Origin: Candidatus Bipolaricaulota bacterium
GTDB taxonomy: Bacteria; Bipolaricaulota; Bipolaricaulia; UBA7950; UBA9294
Length of the DNA: 37,730 nucleotides
Assembly (NCBI GenBank): GCA_015485945.1
Contig: WFSM01000027.1
Span: forward strand, 1 to 37,730
Direction: 5' to 3'
In this document: one piece after another, positions 23,214 to 32,370 of the stretch
How positions within the stretch are numbered: the stretch's first letter is position 1
Layout of the letters: each line of letters begins with the position of its first letter
The notes under the pieces: generated by a model
Databases searched by the model: none
What the model was told of the DNA's origin: nothing
Seen by the model: only the letters and a program-made list of their open reading frames with translations
Made by a program: the position numbers and the translations under genes

Positions 23214-23843
23214 ATGAAGGTTTCCGCGGTGGTACCTGCCTATAATGAAGCGGCCCGCATTGGCGCTGTCCTCCGTCCCCTCCTCGACTGCTCCCTCGTC
23301 GATGAGGTGATCGTAGTTGATGACGGTTCGGATGACGGGACCGGTGATGTCGCGCGTAAGTTTGGGGTACAGGTGATTACCATGCCCACAAACCAGGGAA
23401 AGGCGGCAGCTCTCAATGCCGGGGTAGCCGCGGCGCGCAATGATATTCTTTTGTTTCTCGACGCCGATTTGGTCGGTCTGCAACCCGAGCATATCGAACG
23501 GTTGATCACCGCGTACAATGATGCGGATATGGTGGTGGGGGTATTCGCAGAAGGGCGGGTAAACACTGATCTCGCGCAGAAAATCAACCCGTTTGCCTCG
23601 GGACAGCGCGTCATCTCCAAGGAGCTGTGGGCCCGGGCCAAGGAAAAAGTGGGGGAGATGAACTACGGAATCGAGATCGCCTTGTCCAAGCTTGCGGTAA
23701 AAGACGGGTGGAAAACGGAAAAAGTTAAACTGGGCGGAGTAACGCACGTGCTAAAAGAGGAAAAACGTGGCTTTTCTGAGGGGATTAAGCAACGGTTCAA
23801 GATGTATGGAGATATGCTAAAATGGCTGATAAAAAAGATCTGA
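23214..23843 (+). CDS. Glycosyltransferase family 2
   Basis: A 209-residue GT-A fold glycosyltransferase. VSAVVPAYNEAARIGAVL opens the nucleotide-sugar site, EVIVVDDGSDDGTGDVA follows, and LLFLDADLVGL holds the DxD-type metal motif (about residues 81-88). It has no membrane helices, unlike polyprenyl-phosphate GT2 enzymes with C-terminal helices. Donor and acceptor are unknown. The ATG lacks a good ribosome site but follows a strong promoter. It overlaps rpiB by 22 nt. Confidence 0.87.
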   Translation: MKVSAVVPAYNEAARIGAVLRPLLDCSLVDEVIVVDDGSDDGTGDVARKFGVQVITMPTNQGKAAALNAGVAAARNDILLFLDADLVGLQPEHIERLITAYNDADMVVGVFAEGRVNTDLAQKINPFASGQRVISKELWARAKEKVGEMNYGIEIALSKLAVKDGWKTEKVKLGGVTHVLKEEKRGFSEGIKQRFKMYGDMLKWLIKKI

Positions 23844-24262
23844 CAATTGCGATCGGTGCTGACCATGCCGGATTCGTCCTCAAACAAACGTTGATCGGCT
23901 CAGTGCTGTCCGACTGTCATGTTATCGACCTCGGGACTGACTCCCCCACGCCGGTCGATTATCCGGATGTTGCCAAGCGGGTAGCGGCAGTGGTCGCGGC
24001 CGGGAAAGCAGATTTTGGGGTACTGATTTGCGGCACCGGGATCGGAATGTCGATGGCGGCCGGGAAAATACGGGGAATCCGCGCTGCCCGCTGCACCGAG
24101 CCGGTGTCGGCCGAACTCAGCCGTCGCCACAACGACGCAAACGTTCTGTGTTTGGGCGCGCGAATAACCGGGGTGGAGTTAGCGAAGAAGACGTTAGAGG
24201 TGTGGCTGACCACTTCGTTTGATGGGGGACGACACGCCCGCCGGGTGGGAAAGATCGAATAA
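23822..24262 (+). CDS. rpiB: Ribose-5-phosphate isomerase B
   Basis: A 146-residue RpiB/LacAB family isomerase interconverting ribose-5-phosphate and ribulose-5-phosphate. IAIGADHAGFVLK (Asp13, His14) and VLICGTGIGMSMAAGKIRG (catalytic Cys70) are the family signatures, followed by HNDANVLCLGAR. Length is normal. The start lies inside the GT2 gene, with GGAGATA upstream. Confidence 0.95.
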   Translation: MADKKDLTIAIGADHAGFVLKQTLIGSVLSDCHVIDLGTDSPTPVDYPDVAKRVAAVVAAGKADFGVLICGTGIGMSMAAGKIRGIRAARCTEPVSAELSRRHNDANVLCLGARITGVELAKKTLEVWLTTSFDGGRHARRVGKIE

Positions 24263-24281
24263 CGCGCGCGGGCCGGGATAG

Positions 24282-25283
24282 ATGATAATCCATTGGGTCA
24301 CTTTTCTAATTGCATCCGCGGCGATCGTCGTTGCGGGGACTAAACTTGCGGTGTACGGAGAAACGATCGGCGCGCACACCGGGATCGGACAGGGATGGAT
24401 CGGCCTCATCTTTCTCGCCGTCATCACCTCGATTCCCGAGCTCACGACCACGGTCACCGGCGCCACGATCGACGCCCCGAACATATCGGTGGGAAACGCG
24501 CTTGGAAGCAATTTATTCAACGTGGCGATCATTGCGGTGATGGACATTCTTCTCCTCGGGCGCGGGCCGTTCCTGCGGCGGGTGCACACGTATCACGTCG
24601 CCAGCGGAGGAATGGCGATCTTGCTCACTGTGTTCGCATTGCTGGGGATCTTCCTTCCTCAACCCGGATGGGGCATCCCGATCAGTCCGGTCAGTATCCT
24701 CATCATCGTCGGTTATCTGTTTGGCGTGTTCATCCTGTATCGTGCCGAACAACGGTTGAACGAACCGGAACCTGCGGCAACGACCGCGACGATCTCCCTG
24801 CGACACGCGGTCATCGGATTCAGCGTGTGTGCAGCGGTGATCATCACCGCGGGAGTGTTTCTTATCTACGCGAGCAAGGCGATCTCGATCGAAACCGGGC
24901 TGTCCGCGTCGGTTATCGGTGCGATCCTGGTGGCAATTGTTACATCTCTCCCGGAATTGTCCACCTCGATTGGGGCGCTGCGTATTGGGGCATATGACAT
25001 GATCGTAGGAAATCTGTTCGGATCGAATATGTTTAATATTTTAACGATCGCGTTCGCCGATATCGCGTTCACCAAGGGGCCGATCTACAGTGCCCTTGGC
25101 ACCGGGCGTAATGAGCAACTTCTCGTTGGCACGCTTGGCATTGGGATCACAACGGTGGCTATCATCGGGATCGGAGCGCGGTCCAACCGCCGCGTGTTGG
25201 GAATGGGAGTGGACGCTGCCCTGCTCCTGGTTTGTTACTTAGCAAGCGCTTATTTGATTATTGCGCACGGAATTCATCTTTGA
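24282..25283 (+). CDS. Calcium/sodium:proton antiporter, CaCA family (YrbG-like)
   Basis: A 333-residue protein with about ten membrane helices in two inverted halves. Each half carries the CaCA alpha-repeat: VITSIPELTTTVTGA with GNALGSNLFNVA (about 46-85), and IVTSLPELSTSIGA with VGNLFGSNMFNIL (about 219-255). The acidic residues in the PEL motifs bind the ion. Exchange of Ca2+ (or Na+/K+) for a monovalent ion is expected; specificity cannot be read. It is followed by rho after 11 nt. Confidence 0.92.
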   Translation: MIIHWVTFLIASAAIVVAGTKLAVYGETIGAHTGIGQGWIGLIFLAVITSIPELTTTVTGATIDAPNISVGNALGSNLFNVAIIAVMDILLLGRGPFLRRVHTYHVASGGMAILLTVFALLGIFLPQPGWGIPISPVSILIIVGYLFGVFILYRAEQRLNEPEPAATTATISLRHAVIGFSVCAAVIITAGVFLIYASKAISIETGLSASVIGAILVAIVTSLPELSTSIGALRIGAYDMIVGNLFGSNMFNILTIAFADIAFTKGPIYSALGTGRNEQLLVGTLGIGITTVAIIGIGARSNRRVLGMGVDAALLLVCYLASAYLIIAHGIHL

Positions 25284-25294
25284 GGTGATACAAA

Positions 25295-26545
25295 ATGGAA
25301 ATTACACAACTATCGTTAATGAATATCGACTCGCTGCAAAAGCTGGCGAAAAAAGTTAACGTCCAAAACGGGAACCATATGGCGAAACGCGATCTCCTGC
25401 GCGCAGTGATGGAATACTTCGCCAAGCGCAACGATCTTTACTTTGAGGATGGGGTGCTGGAAATTCTCCCGGATGGATATGGATTTTTGCGCAACGGTAC
25501 GAGTCTGCCTGGGCGCAACGACATCTACGTGTCACCGTCGCAGATCAAGCGGTTCCGACTGCGCGATGGAGACGCGATTACCGGGCTTATTCGCGCGCCC
25601 AAGAATGACGAGCGTTACTTTGCGTTACTCAAGGTGGAGAAGGTCAACGGCCGTGCTCCCGAGGAGGCATACCGCCGTCCCGAATTCCACGAGCTCACTC
25701 CCCTGCACCCCAATGAACAGATCAAGCTTGAGCACGATCCAAACGAGATTTCGACTCGGATCATCGATCTGTTCTGCCCTGTCGGGAAAGGGCAACGCGG
25801 GTTGATCGTGTCCCCTCCCAAAGCGGGAAAGACAACTCTGCTCAAGCAAATTGCAGCCGGGATTAATGCCAACTATCCCGATATCAAACTACTGGTGTTG
25901 CTCGTCGACGAGCGTCCGGAGGAAGTGACCGATTTCCGCCGTTCCCTCAAGAAGGGAGAAGTGATCGCTGCCACGTTCGATCTGGAACCGCGCCATCACA
26001 CCCGTATTGCCGAGCTTGTCACCAACCGTGCCAAGCGGATGGTGGAGATGGGGCAGGACGTGGTGATCCTGATGGATTCGATCACCCGGCTGGCGCGGGC
26101 GTACAACCTGTCGGTCGCTCCGTCCGGCAAACTCCTGTCTGGGGGAATGGATCCGACCGCGCTGTACAAACCGAAGGAATTTTTTGGTGCGGCCCGCAAC
26201 ATCGAAGAAGGGGGAAGCCTGACGATTATCGCCACCGCGCTCGTCGACACTGGGAGCAAGCTCGACCAAGTGGTGTTCGAGGAGTTCAAGGGGACAGGTA
26301 ACATGGAGCTTATCCTTGATCGTTCGTTGTCCAACAAACGCATTTACCCGGCGATCGACATTGAGCAATCCGGCACCCGTAAAGAGGAACTGCTTCTGCC
26401 GGAGAAGGTATTGAATCGGGTGTGGATTCTGCGTAAGATGATGGGTGGGCTTAATGATCCCCAGGCGGCGTTGGAGCTCGTAAAGAGCAAGATGGAGGCA
26501 ACGAAGGATAACGAACAGTTCCTCGAGTTGATGAACAGTGACTGA
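25295..26545 (+). CDS. rho: Transcription termination factor Rho
   Basis: A 416-residue Rho helicase. The N-terminal Rho_N helix bundle (SLQKLAKKVNVQNGNHMAKR) is followed by the RNA-binding cold-shock-like domain (EILPDGYGFLRNGTSLPGR, DIYVSPSQIKRF). Walker A is SPPKAGKTTLLKQIA (173-187) and Walker B VVILMDSITRLARA. The Q-loop region SGGMDPTALYKPKEFFGAA and Arg-finger region are present. The size is typical of the short, E. coli-like form. GAGGTGAT stands before the ATG. Rho may be the main terminator in this segment, where few intrinsic terminators are visible. The M23 gene starts 8 nt inside its end. Confidence 0.97.
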   Translation: MEITQLSLMNIDSLQKLAKKVNVQNGNHMAKRDLLRAVMEYFAKRNDLYFEDGVLEILPDGYGFLRNGTSLPGRNDIYVSPSQIKRFRLRDGDAITGLIRAPKNDERYFALLKVEKVNGRAPEEAYRRPEFHELTPLHPNEQIKLEHDPNEISTRIIDLFCPVGKGQRGLIVSPPKAGKTTLLKQIAAGINANYPDIKLLVLLVDERPEEVTDFRRSLKKGEVIAATFDLEPRHHTRIAELVTNRAKRMVEMGQDVVILMDSITRLARAYNLSVAPSGKLLSGGMDPTALYKPKEFFGAARNIEEGGSLTIIATALVDTGSKLDQVVFEEFKGTGNMELILDRSLSNKRIYPAIDIEQSGTRKEELLLPEKVLNRVWILRKMMGGLNDPQAALELVKSKMEATKDNEQFLELMNSD

Positions 26546-27533
26546 GAAAAAGCCGATCCGCAAAGACCGTGTGACGATCGCAGTGCTTGTCGTCCTCGCG
26601 GCGATTCTCATTCCGGTTTTACTTCACTCCGGCGGGAAGGCTCCCACTCCGACAGTGGTCGTGGAACAGCCGGCGACAACGACCCCGACACAGCCGACCA
26701 CTACAACGCCAACAACGACGAATCCAACGACCACCGGCGGGACCACAACTCCAACGACGCAACCGGCAGCTTCCACCCCCGCTGCGACGACGAAATCATC
26801 CCCGCTCCTTACCCACACTGTGGCCGCGGGAGAGACACTGTCCCAGATTGCAGCGCGCATGGGAGTGACGGTGGATCAGCTGATGGCGGACAACCGCATC
26901 TATTCGTCTCAGGGCATCAAACCAGGGCAGGTCCTGCATGCAGTCAAGGATGGTATTCTGGAGTTTGTTAAGCCCGGGCAGACCCTGACCGACATCTCGA
27001 TTACTTATTCCGTCCCGGTGGAGAAGATTGTGGACGCGAATAACATCACCGATCCGTCGAAGATCTACGCCGGCGAGGAGATCATTGTTCCCGGCGCGAC
27101 TCCGGCACTGTGGCAGGAAGTAATCAAGCTGTCCAAAGGCAAGCAATCGCAGTTTATCTGGCCGGTGTTGGGAAAGATCACGTCCGGGTTCGGATGGCGG
27201 ATCCATCCCGTATTGAAGACGCGCCAGTTTCATAACGGGATCGATATCGATGTTCCGGTGGGAACGACCGTGCACGCCGCTGCGCCGGGCAAGGTGTATT
27301 TCGTTGGGACGCAAGAAGGAATCGGCAATGTTGTGATCCTTGCTCACGCAAATAACTACTACACGCTGTACGGGCATCTGTCCAAGGCGCTTGTGTACAC
27401 CGGCCAGTTTGTGGACGCCGGTCAACCGATCGCCGCATCGGGCAACACCGGAATCTCCAGCGGTCCGCATCTCCACTTCGAGATCCGCTACGGCGCGGAG
27501 TTCCCTGTTGACCCCACGCGTTACCTCCCGTAG
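26538..27533 (+). CDS. LysM / M23 peptidoglycan endopeptidase
   Basis: A 331-residue cell-wall protein. It has a short cytosolic start, a membrane helix or signal (about 12-30), a Thr/Pro-rich linker (about 38-88), two LysM peptidoglycan-binding repeats (HTVAAGETLSQIAARMGV, and FVKPGQTLTDISITYSV), and a C-terminal M23 domain. The zinc ligands are His232 and Asp236 in FHNGIDIDVPVG and His313 in GPHLHFEIRYG. It likely trims peptidoglycan cross-links or activates amidases. Start is GTG 26538, inside the end of rho. murA follows after 4 nt, so the pair forms a cell-wall unit. Confidence 0.93.
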   Translation: MTEKKPIRKDRVTIAVLVVLAAILIPVLLHSGGKAPTPTVVVEQPATTTPTQPTTTTPTTTNPTTTGGTTTPTTQPAASTPAATTKSSPLLTHTVAAGETLSQIAARMGVTVDQLMADNRIYSSQGIKPGQVLHAVKDGILEFVKPGQTLTDISITYSVPVEKIVDANNITDPSKIYAGEEIIVPGATPALWQEVIKLSKGKQSQFIWPVLGKITSGFGWRIHPVLKTRQFHNGIDIDVPVGTTVHAAAPGKVYFVGTQEGIGNVVILAHANNYYTLYGHLSKALVYTGQFVDAGQPIAASGNTGISSGPHLHFEIRYGAEFPVDPTRYLP

Positions 27534-27537
27534 GTAA

Positions 27538-28782
27538 ATGCACCTTTCAATTCGCGGAGGAACTACACTATCTGGCACTGTGCCGATCGCAGGGGCAAAG
27601 AACGCCGTATTGCCCGGGTGTGCGGCGTCGCTCCTCACCGATGAACCGGTGATCATCCATCGCGTCCCCCGGTTGCGCGACGTAGCTACGATCATCGCCG
27701 TGATCTCCGAATTGGGCAAGGACGTGGAATACCGCGACGATACGATTGTCATTCGTCACGGCGCGCCCCTGCACTCCCAAGCAGCGCGGCGGTACGTGGA
27801 GCAGATGCGAGCGTCATTCCTCGTGCTTGGCCCCATCCTCGCCCGACTTGGGCGCGCGATCGTCCCCTTGCCCGGCGGGTGCACGATCGGCCCCCGCCCG
27901 GTGGATTACCATCTGCAGGGGTTGTCGGCACTGGGAGCACGCGTCAAGGACGGGATGGACCGGGTAGTGCTGACTGCAGACGAACTGCGCGGGGCACGGT
28001 TCCGGCTGCCGTACCCGTCCGTCGGGGCCACCGAACAGCTCCTGATGGCCGCGGCGCTCGCCAGTGGAGAAACAGTGATTGAAAATCCGGCTCGGGAGCC
28101 GGAGGTATTCGACCTTGTTTCTCTTCTCACCCAGATGGGAGCAAATATCGAGGCTGATCAGGACGTGTTTCGCGTTCGCGGGCGGACCGAACTCGGCGGT
28201 GGCGAGCACACCGTTATTCCCGACCGGCTTGAGGCGGGCACGTACCTGATCGCGGGTGCGATTACCGCCGGGACGGTGACGGTCACTGATGTCCGTCCCG
28301 ATGACCTCACCGCTGTTGTCGCTGCGCTCGGCGAATCCGGGGTTCACGTTGCAGTCGCCGATGACGCAATTACGGTGGACGGGAACGACCGCCCGCGGCC
28401 GATCACGATTACGACCGCGCCTTATCCCGGATTTCCCACCGATCTCCAGCCGCCGCTCGTCGCTCTCCTCGCGCGGGCTGACGGGGAAAGCGTGGTACGG
28501 GATACAGTATTCCCGACGCGGTTTGGATACGTCGCGGCCCTTAATAGAATGGGGGCAAAGATCGCTGTTTCTACTGGTGCGGCGCGTATCACCGGGGTGG
28601 ACGGGCTGACGGGGACTGATCTCACCGCGCCCGACATTCGCGCTGGCGCCGCGTTGGTCCTTGCCGCGCTCACCGCCGACGGGGAAAGCACGATCACCGG
28701 CGTTGATCAGATCGACCGTGGGTACACAGAGATTGAACGCAAACTGCAAAAATTGGGGGCGAAGATTGACAGACGCGATTAA
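27538..28782 (+). CDS. murA: UDP-N-acetylglucosamine 1-carboxyvinyltransferase
   Basis: A 414-residue EPSP-synthase-fold enzyme performing the first committed step of peptidoglycan synthesis: enolpyruvyl transfer from PEP to UDP-GlcNAc in the cytosol. Lys21-Asn22 in IAGAKNAVLPGCAA and the loop PLPGGCTIGPRPVDYHL with catalytic Cys115 are intact, so a fosfomycin-sensitive enzyme is expected from family knowledge. FPTDLQPPLVALL and the final DRGYTEIERKLQKLGA are also typical. The hflX start lies inside its 3' end. Confidence 0.96.
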   Translation: MHLSIRGGTTLSGTVPIAGAKNAVLPGCAASLLTDEPVIIHRVPRLRDVATIIAVISELGKDVEYRDDTIVIRHGAPLHSQAARRYVEQMRASFLVLGPILARLGRAIVPLPGGCTIGPRPVDYHLQGLSALGARVKDGMDRVVLTADELRGARFRLPYPSVGATEQLLMAAALASGETVIENPAREPEVFDLVSLLTQMGANIEADQDVFRVRGRTELGGGEHTVIPDRLEAGTYLIAGAITAGTVTVTDVRPDDLTAVVAALGESGVHVAVADDAITVDGNDRPRPITITTAPYPGFPTDLQPPLVALLARADGESVVRDTVFPTRFGYVAALNRMGAKIAVSTGAARITGVDGLTGTDLTAPDIRAGAALVLAALTADGESTITGVDQIDRGYTEIERKLQKLGAKIDRRD

Positions 28783-30079
28783 TTTCACCGAAGACTACAC
28801 TGGGAAACGGGCACGCGTTTACGGGGAGGAACGAGCGATTCTCGTCGCCGTCGCCCGCTCCGTCGGTCAGGGCGAGGACTCACTGCGCGAGCTGGAATCG
28901 CTCGCCGCCACCGCCGGTCTCACGGTTGTTGCCGTCATCGCCCAAACCCGGTTCCGCCCTGACCCCGCCACCGTGATCGGCAAGGGCAAAGTGGAGGAAG
29001 TGGCGACCGCAGCGCGCGCCCTCGATGCGGATGTCATCGTGATTGACCGCGAGCTCACCCCGGGGCAGGGGCGCAACCTTGAGGAACGGACAGGCTGCAA
29101 GGTAATTGACCGCACTCAGTTGATCCTGGACATCTTTGCCCAACACGCTGCGACTAAGGAGGCGCGTCTCCAGGTGGAGCTGGCGCAATTGCGTTACTTG
29201 CTCCCACGCCTACGTGGATGGGGAGAGGCCCTCACCCGGATCGGCGGTGGGATCGGGACACGCGGTCCCGGCGAGACCAAACTTGCCCTCGACCGCAAGA
29301 AGATCACCCGTCGCATCCACACAATCGAACGGCGGTTAGAAAAAGCCGGATCAGAACGAGAGACACGGCGAGCACGCCGCACGCGCGGCGACATCCCGCG
29401 AATTGCGATCGTTGGTTATACCAATTCCGGCAAGTCGACCCTGCTCAACCGGCTGTGCACCGCTGACTTGAAGGTGGAAGACAAGCTGTTCGCCACCCTC
29501 ACCACCGCAGTGCGACGCGGTGAGCTTGCGTCGGGGCGAATTGGACTGTTTATCGACACCGTCGGTTTTATCCGTGATCTTCCCCATCACTTGATTCCCG
29601 CGTTTTCGTCCACGTTGGAGGCAGCGGCGGCAGCCGACCTCATTCTCCACGTTACCGATGCCGCGAGCCCAAATCGGGACGCCGAATATCGCGCAGTGCG
29701 CGCCACTCTCGCCGATCAGGTGTTTCACGGCGAGACTGATGTGCCCCCAATCCTAAATGTGTGGAACAAGATTGACCTGCTATCCCCGGCCACGGCGCCG
29801 CCGGCGGACGGAGTAGCGATTTCTGCCCTCAACGGTGCCGGGCTTGCCGGCCTCCGTGCCCGCATGTGCACGCTGCTCGATCAATCCCGAACCCAAGTGC
29901 GCCTGTTCATCCCGTACCGCGCCCTCACTTTGTTCCATCGATTGGTCGGGACCGGAGGGAGCATCGACTATCAGCCCACTGGGATTGAAACATGTATCGC
30001 TCTGTCTCCGGCGGCATTAGCGCAACTGCGCGATGCCGGCGCTCGGATTCTTACCGCTACCTCCGATCGGGAACAATAA
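28766..30079 (+). CDS. hflX: Ribosome-associated GTPase HflX
   Basis: A 437-residue TRAFAC GTPase that binds the 50S subunit and rescues stalled ribosomes. The HflX N-domain shows NPXX-type VIGKGKVEEVA and IVIDRELTPGQGRNLEE; QVELAQLRYLLPRLRGWGEA and GGGIGTRGPGETKLALDRKK are diagnostic. G1 is GYTNSGKST (217-225), G3 FIDTVGFIRDLPHHL, G4 VWNKIDLL. I chose TTG 28766 inside murA because GGGGGCGA precedes it and homology begins there; an open frame further upstream is read-through of murA. The end overlaps ricT on the opposite strand by 23 nt. Confidence 0.93.
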   Translation: MTDAINFTEDYTGKRARVYGEERAILVAVARSVGQGEDSLRELESLAATAGLTVVAVIAQTRFRPDPATVIGKGKVEEVATAARALDADVIVIDRELTPGQGRNLEERTGCKVIDRTQLILDIFAQHAATKEARLQVELAQLRYLLPRLRGWGEALTRIGGGIGTRGPGETKLALDRKKITRRIHTIERRLEKAGSERETRRARRTRGDIPRIAIVGYTNSGKSTLLNRLCTADLKVEDKLFATLTTAVRRGELASGRIGLFIDTVGFIRDLPHHLIPAFSSTLEAAAAADLILHVTDAASPNRDAEYRAVRATLADQVFHGETDVPPILNVWNKIDLLSPATAPPADGVAISALNGAGLAGLRARMCTLLDQSRTQVRLFIPYRALTLFHRLVGTGGSIDYQPTGIETCIALSPAALAQLRDAGARILTATSDREQ

Positions 30080-30866
30080 CCTCCACTTCGGTCGGCGCTA
30101 CCTCTAACCGTTCATTGTTGTCAGTGAGGATAGTGATCGTGTGATGAAAGATATTGTGTGATATTACTTTACCGCGGCGCTTGCCATACGTCACACGCGT
30201 TCCCAACTTCGGCATTTTTGCGATCTCGCGTTTGTACATCCCGTGCTCGTAGGCAAGGCAGCACATCAGCCGGCCGCAGATTCCGGTAATCCGCTCCGGT
30301 GACACGAACAATTCCTGATCATAGGCGATCTCCATCGGAATTGACGGCGGTTCGCGCAGAAATGAGTGGCAGCACACGATACGACCACAGCGCCCGATTC
30401 CGCCCTTGATTTTGGCTTCGTCGCGCGCTCCCATCTGCCGCAGCTCGATGCGGGTGCTGAATACAGCGGCGAGCTCCCGCAGCAGTGCTCGAAAGTCGAC
30501 GCGATGAGGCGCGGTGAAGTAGATGCGAAGGTGCGACCGGTCGAGGGTGTATTCGGCTGCGACTAAGTGCATTGGCAAGCTGTGGCGGGAAACGATCTCC
30601 CGCGTTGACGACAGCACTTGGTCCGCTTCCTGGAGGTTGCGGGCGTACGCCGTGAGATCGTCGGTACCGGCGGGACGGACCACGCGGTCGAGGTGCTCAC
30701 CGAGCCCGGCGCCGGCATCGAGAAGGTTGAGCACCATTCCCATCTGCAGCCCGTTGTGATCGACAACGCATCTGTCCCCGGGAGCAAGTGCGATCCCGGC
30801 GGCCGAGAAGTACTCAGTGTCGCGTTCCAAGTTAAATACTCGCACCAATACAACCCGCTCATTCAT
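30057..30866 (-). CDS. ricT: PSP1-domain protein RicT (YaaT)
   Basis: A 269-residue PSP1 C-terminal domain protein. Six cysteines lie in the two signature blocks GGIGRCGRIVCCHSFL (Cys160, 165, 166) and ITGICGRLMCCLAYE (Cys197, 202, 203). In Bacillus subtilis RicT with RicA and RicF binds Fe-S clusters and supports RNase Y-dependent mRNA processing; ricA and ricF are not seen here. It overlaps the holB end by 8 nt, the same pairing (holB-yaaT) as in Firmicutes. Confidence 0.92.
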   Translation of the reverse strand: MNERVVLVRVFNLERDTEYFSAAGIALAPGDRCVVDHNGLQMGMVLNLLDAGAGLGEHLDRVVRPAGTDDLTAYARNLQEADQVLSSTREIVSRHSLPMHLVAAEYTLDRSHLRIYFTAPHRVDFRALLRELAAVFSTRIELRQMGARDEAKIKGGIGRCGRIVCCHSFLREPPSIPMEIAYDQELFVSPERITGICGRLMCCLAYEHGMYKREIAKMPKLGTRVTYGKRRGKVISHNIFHHTITILTDNNERLEVAPTEVEVIVPDRR

Positions 30867-31848
30867 CGGCGATTACCCCCGCAATCGTAAGAAATAGCCA
30901 CAGCAACACAGGCTCCACCGGAGTATACCCGTCCACCGCGCGGCGTGCCTCCTCCACGGCATGTCCGATCACGATGAGCCGCTTCATCCCAAGGCGGCGG
31001 GCGATCGCAGCCGTCTCCGCATCCGGATATGCGGGCGGAAGCCCGGCCGCGGTGCGGAGCGTCGTGAATATAATGTGCTCCTCCAGCTCCAGAAAGGCGA
31101 TCATTTCGTCCCGTCCGCGCTTCGCCAGTGTGCGCGTCGTCGTGACGATCACGGCGGGGTCCCCGTCCACAATCCGCGCGAGCAGGACCACTCCCGCCTC
31201 GCGGGCGGTAATTCCGCCGCCAGTGACCAGGGCGCACAACTCGTCCGCGGTCGCCCTGTCAGCATGATCCCGTGCCGCTGCACGGCGCGCGGATACGTCC
31301 GCCACCGGTGCTGTTAGCAGCGATGCAATCTCCGATTCTGACAATACGTCCACCAGGTAGCGCGCGTCCACATCGGAATAACCGATCTCCAGCAACTGCG
31401 CGGCAACGGTGGCCATCGTTGGCGGCAGACGCACAATGCGGCTGCGGGAACGGATGGTGGGGAGAAGATCGCCGGGGTCGCGCACCATGATCACAAACGC
31501 GATGTACGGCGTCGGCTCCTCCAGCACTTTTAACAGCGCATTTTCCGCCTCCGGAGTGAGGGCTTCTCCATACGGGATCAGGCACACTTTGCGCTCCCCT
31601 TGTACCGGGGAAAACTGCCCCCGCCGGATTACATCGCGGATCTGATCGATTCCGATCTTCTCCTTGCCGGTTTTGGGAATGATCTCGAGCAGGTCCGGAT
31701 GAATTCCACGGTGGACAAGGTCAACCTGGTGGGCAGCAGCGCTAATCAGGGGAGCGGCGAGATGCCGGCCTATTTTGATGCGGGCTGCCCCGGAGGGAGC
31801 GATGACGATTGTTGCCCCGGCGGCGGTGAGAAGCATTCCTGTGTCCAT
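30859..31848 (-). CDS. holB: DNA polymerase III delta' subunit-like protein
   Basis: A 329-residue clamp-loader subunit. GIHPDLLEI, IDQIRDVIRRGQ, ERKVCLIPYGEALTPEAENA, LLKVLEEPTPYIAFVI and LLPTIRSRSRIVRLPP are strong delta' signatures (about residues 48-145). The usual N-terminal P-loop is replaced by IVIAPSGAARIKIG, which lacks the GKT/S, and the four zinc-binding cysteines normally found just before the HPD motif are absent. It therefore cannot bind ATP in the usual way; in E. coli delta' also lacks activity. It sits between mobB (33 nt gap) and ricT (overlap). Confidence 0.88.
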   Translation of the reverse strand: MDTGMLLTAAGATIVIAPSGAARIKIGRHLAAPLISAAAHQVDLVHRGIHPDLLEIIPKTGKEKIGIDQIRDVIRRGQFSPVQGERKVCLIPYGEALTPEAENALLKVLEEPTPYIAFVIMVRDPGDLLPTIRSRSRIVRLPPTMATVAAQLLEIGYSDVDARYLVDVLSESEIASLLTAPVADVSARRAAARDHADRATADELCALVTGGGITAREAGVVLLARIVDGDPAVIVTTTRTLAKRGRDEMIAFLELEEHIIFTTLRTAAGLPPAYPDAETAAIARRLGMKRLIVIGHAVEEARRAVDGYTPVEPVLLWLFLTIAGVIADE

Positions 31849-31881
31849 GAAAAAAAGCGTATCACAAACTCACGGTGGCCG

Positions 31882-32370
31882 CTACCGAAACTGATCCTCG
31901 ATCAAGTCAGCAATCTCCTCAATTTGCCGCGGTGGAATCGTGGCCACCCCGTCGGGGAGGGCGACGTGCGCATCGGTGATCACCTCGATGACGTCGATCT
32001 CGCCGGCCAGGGGCTCGATTCGCGCTGCGCGGGGGGGATGATATACCTCAATCTTGGGGAACGGTCCGTGTTTGAATCCCTCAACAAGAACAAGGTCACA
32101 GTCCGGAAACGCTGCCGCGATCAGTCGTGTCAAGTTTTCCTCGGGATCGAAGAACAGTGCTGCCCCGTCCTCCCCGAGGAGGAGTGTGCGCGTCGCCCCG
32201 GCAAGGCGGTGGCGGGCGGAATCGGCGGTTGGATCGCCGTGCACCGCGACATGAGGTGCGTGCTTCACCGTACCCACGCGGTAGCCACGGTCCTGCAGCA
32301 CCGGAATCAGCGCTTCGATCAGCCGTGTCTTGCCCGCGTTCTTGTGGCCGATGATTGAAATCGCGTTCAC
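31882..32370 (-). CDS. mobB: Molybdopterin-guanine dinucleotide biosynthesis protein MobB
   Basis: A 162-residue P-loop NTPase. MNAISIIGHKNAGKTRLIEA has Walker A GHKNAGKT (8-15), RVGTVKHAPH follows, and DLVLVEGFKHGPFPKIEV is the MobB signature. It assists MobA in nucleotide attachment to the metal-pterin cofactor. Its ATG overlaps the AOR stop (ATGA, 32367-32370), so the cofactor it serves is most likely that of AOR, even though known AORs use a bis-pterin tungsten cofactor without nucleotide. No mobA is visible. Confidence 0.93.
   Translation of the reverse strand: MNAISIIGHKNAGKTRLIEALIPVLQDRGYRVGTVKHAPHVAVHGDPTADSARHRLAGATRTLLLGEDGAALFFDPEENLTRLIAAAFPDCDLVLVEGFKHGPFPKIEVYHPPRAARIEPLAGEIDVIEVITDAHVALPDGVATIPPRQIEEIADLIEDQFR

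Noticed and set aside
26640..26800. Thr/Pro-rich repeat as a novel element
   Set aside because: It is simply the low-complexity linker of the LysM/M23 protein (ACN/CCN codons), common in cell-wall proteins.
28661..28765. N-terminal extension of hflX
   Set aside because: It is a shadow of murA; homology and the ribosome site support TTG 28766.
31600..32358. 252-codon plus-strand frame across mobB and holB
   Set aside because: It is the antisense of two well-recognised genes and has no family features.
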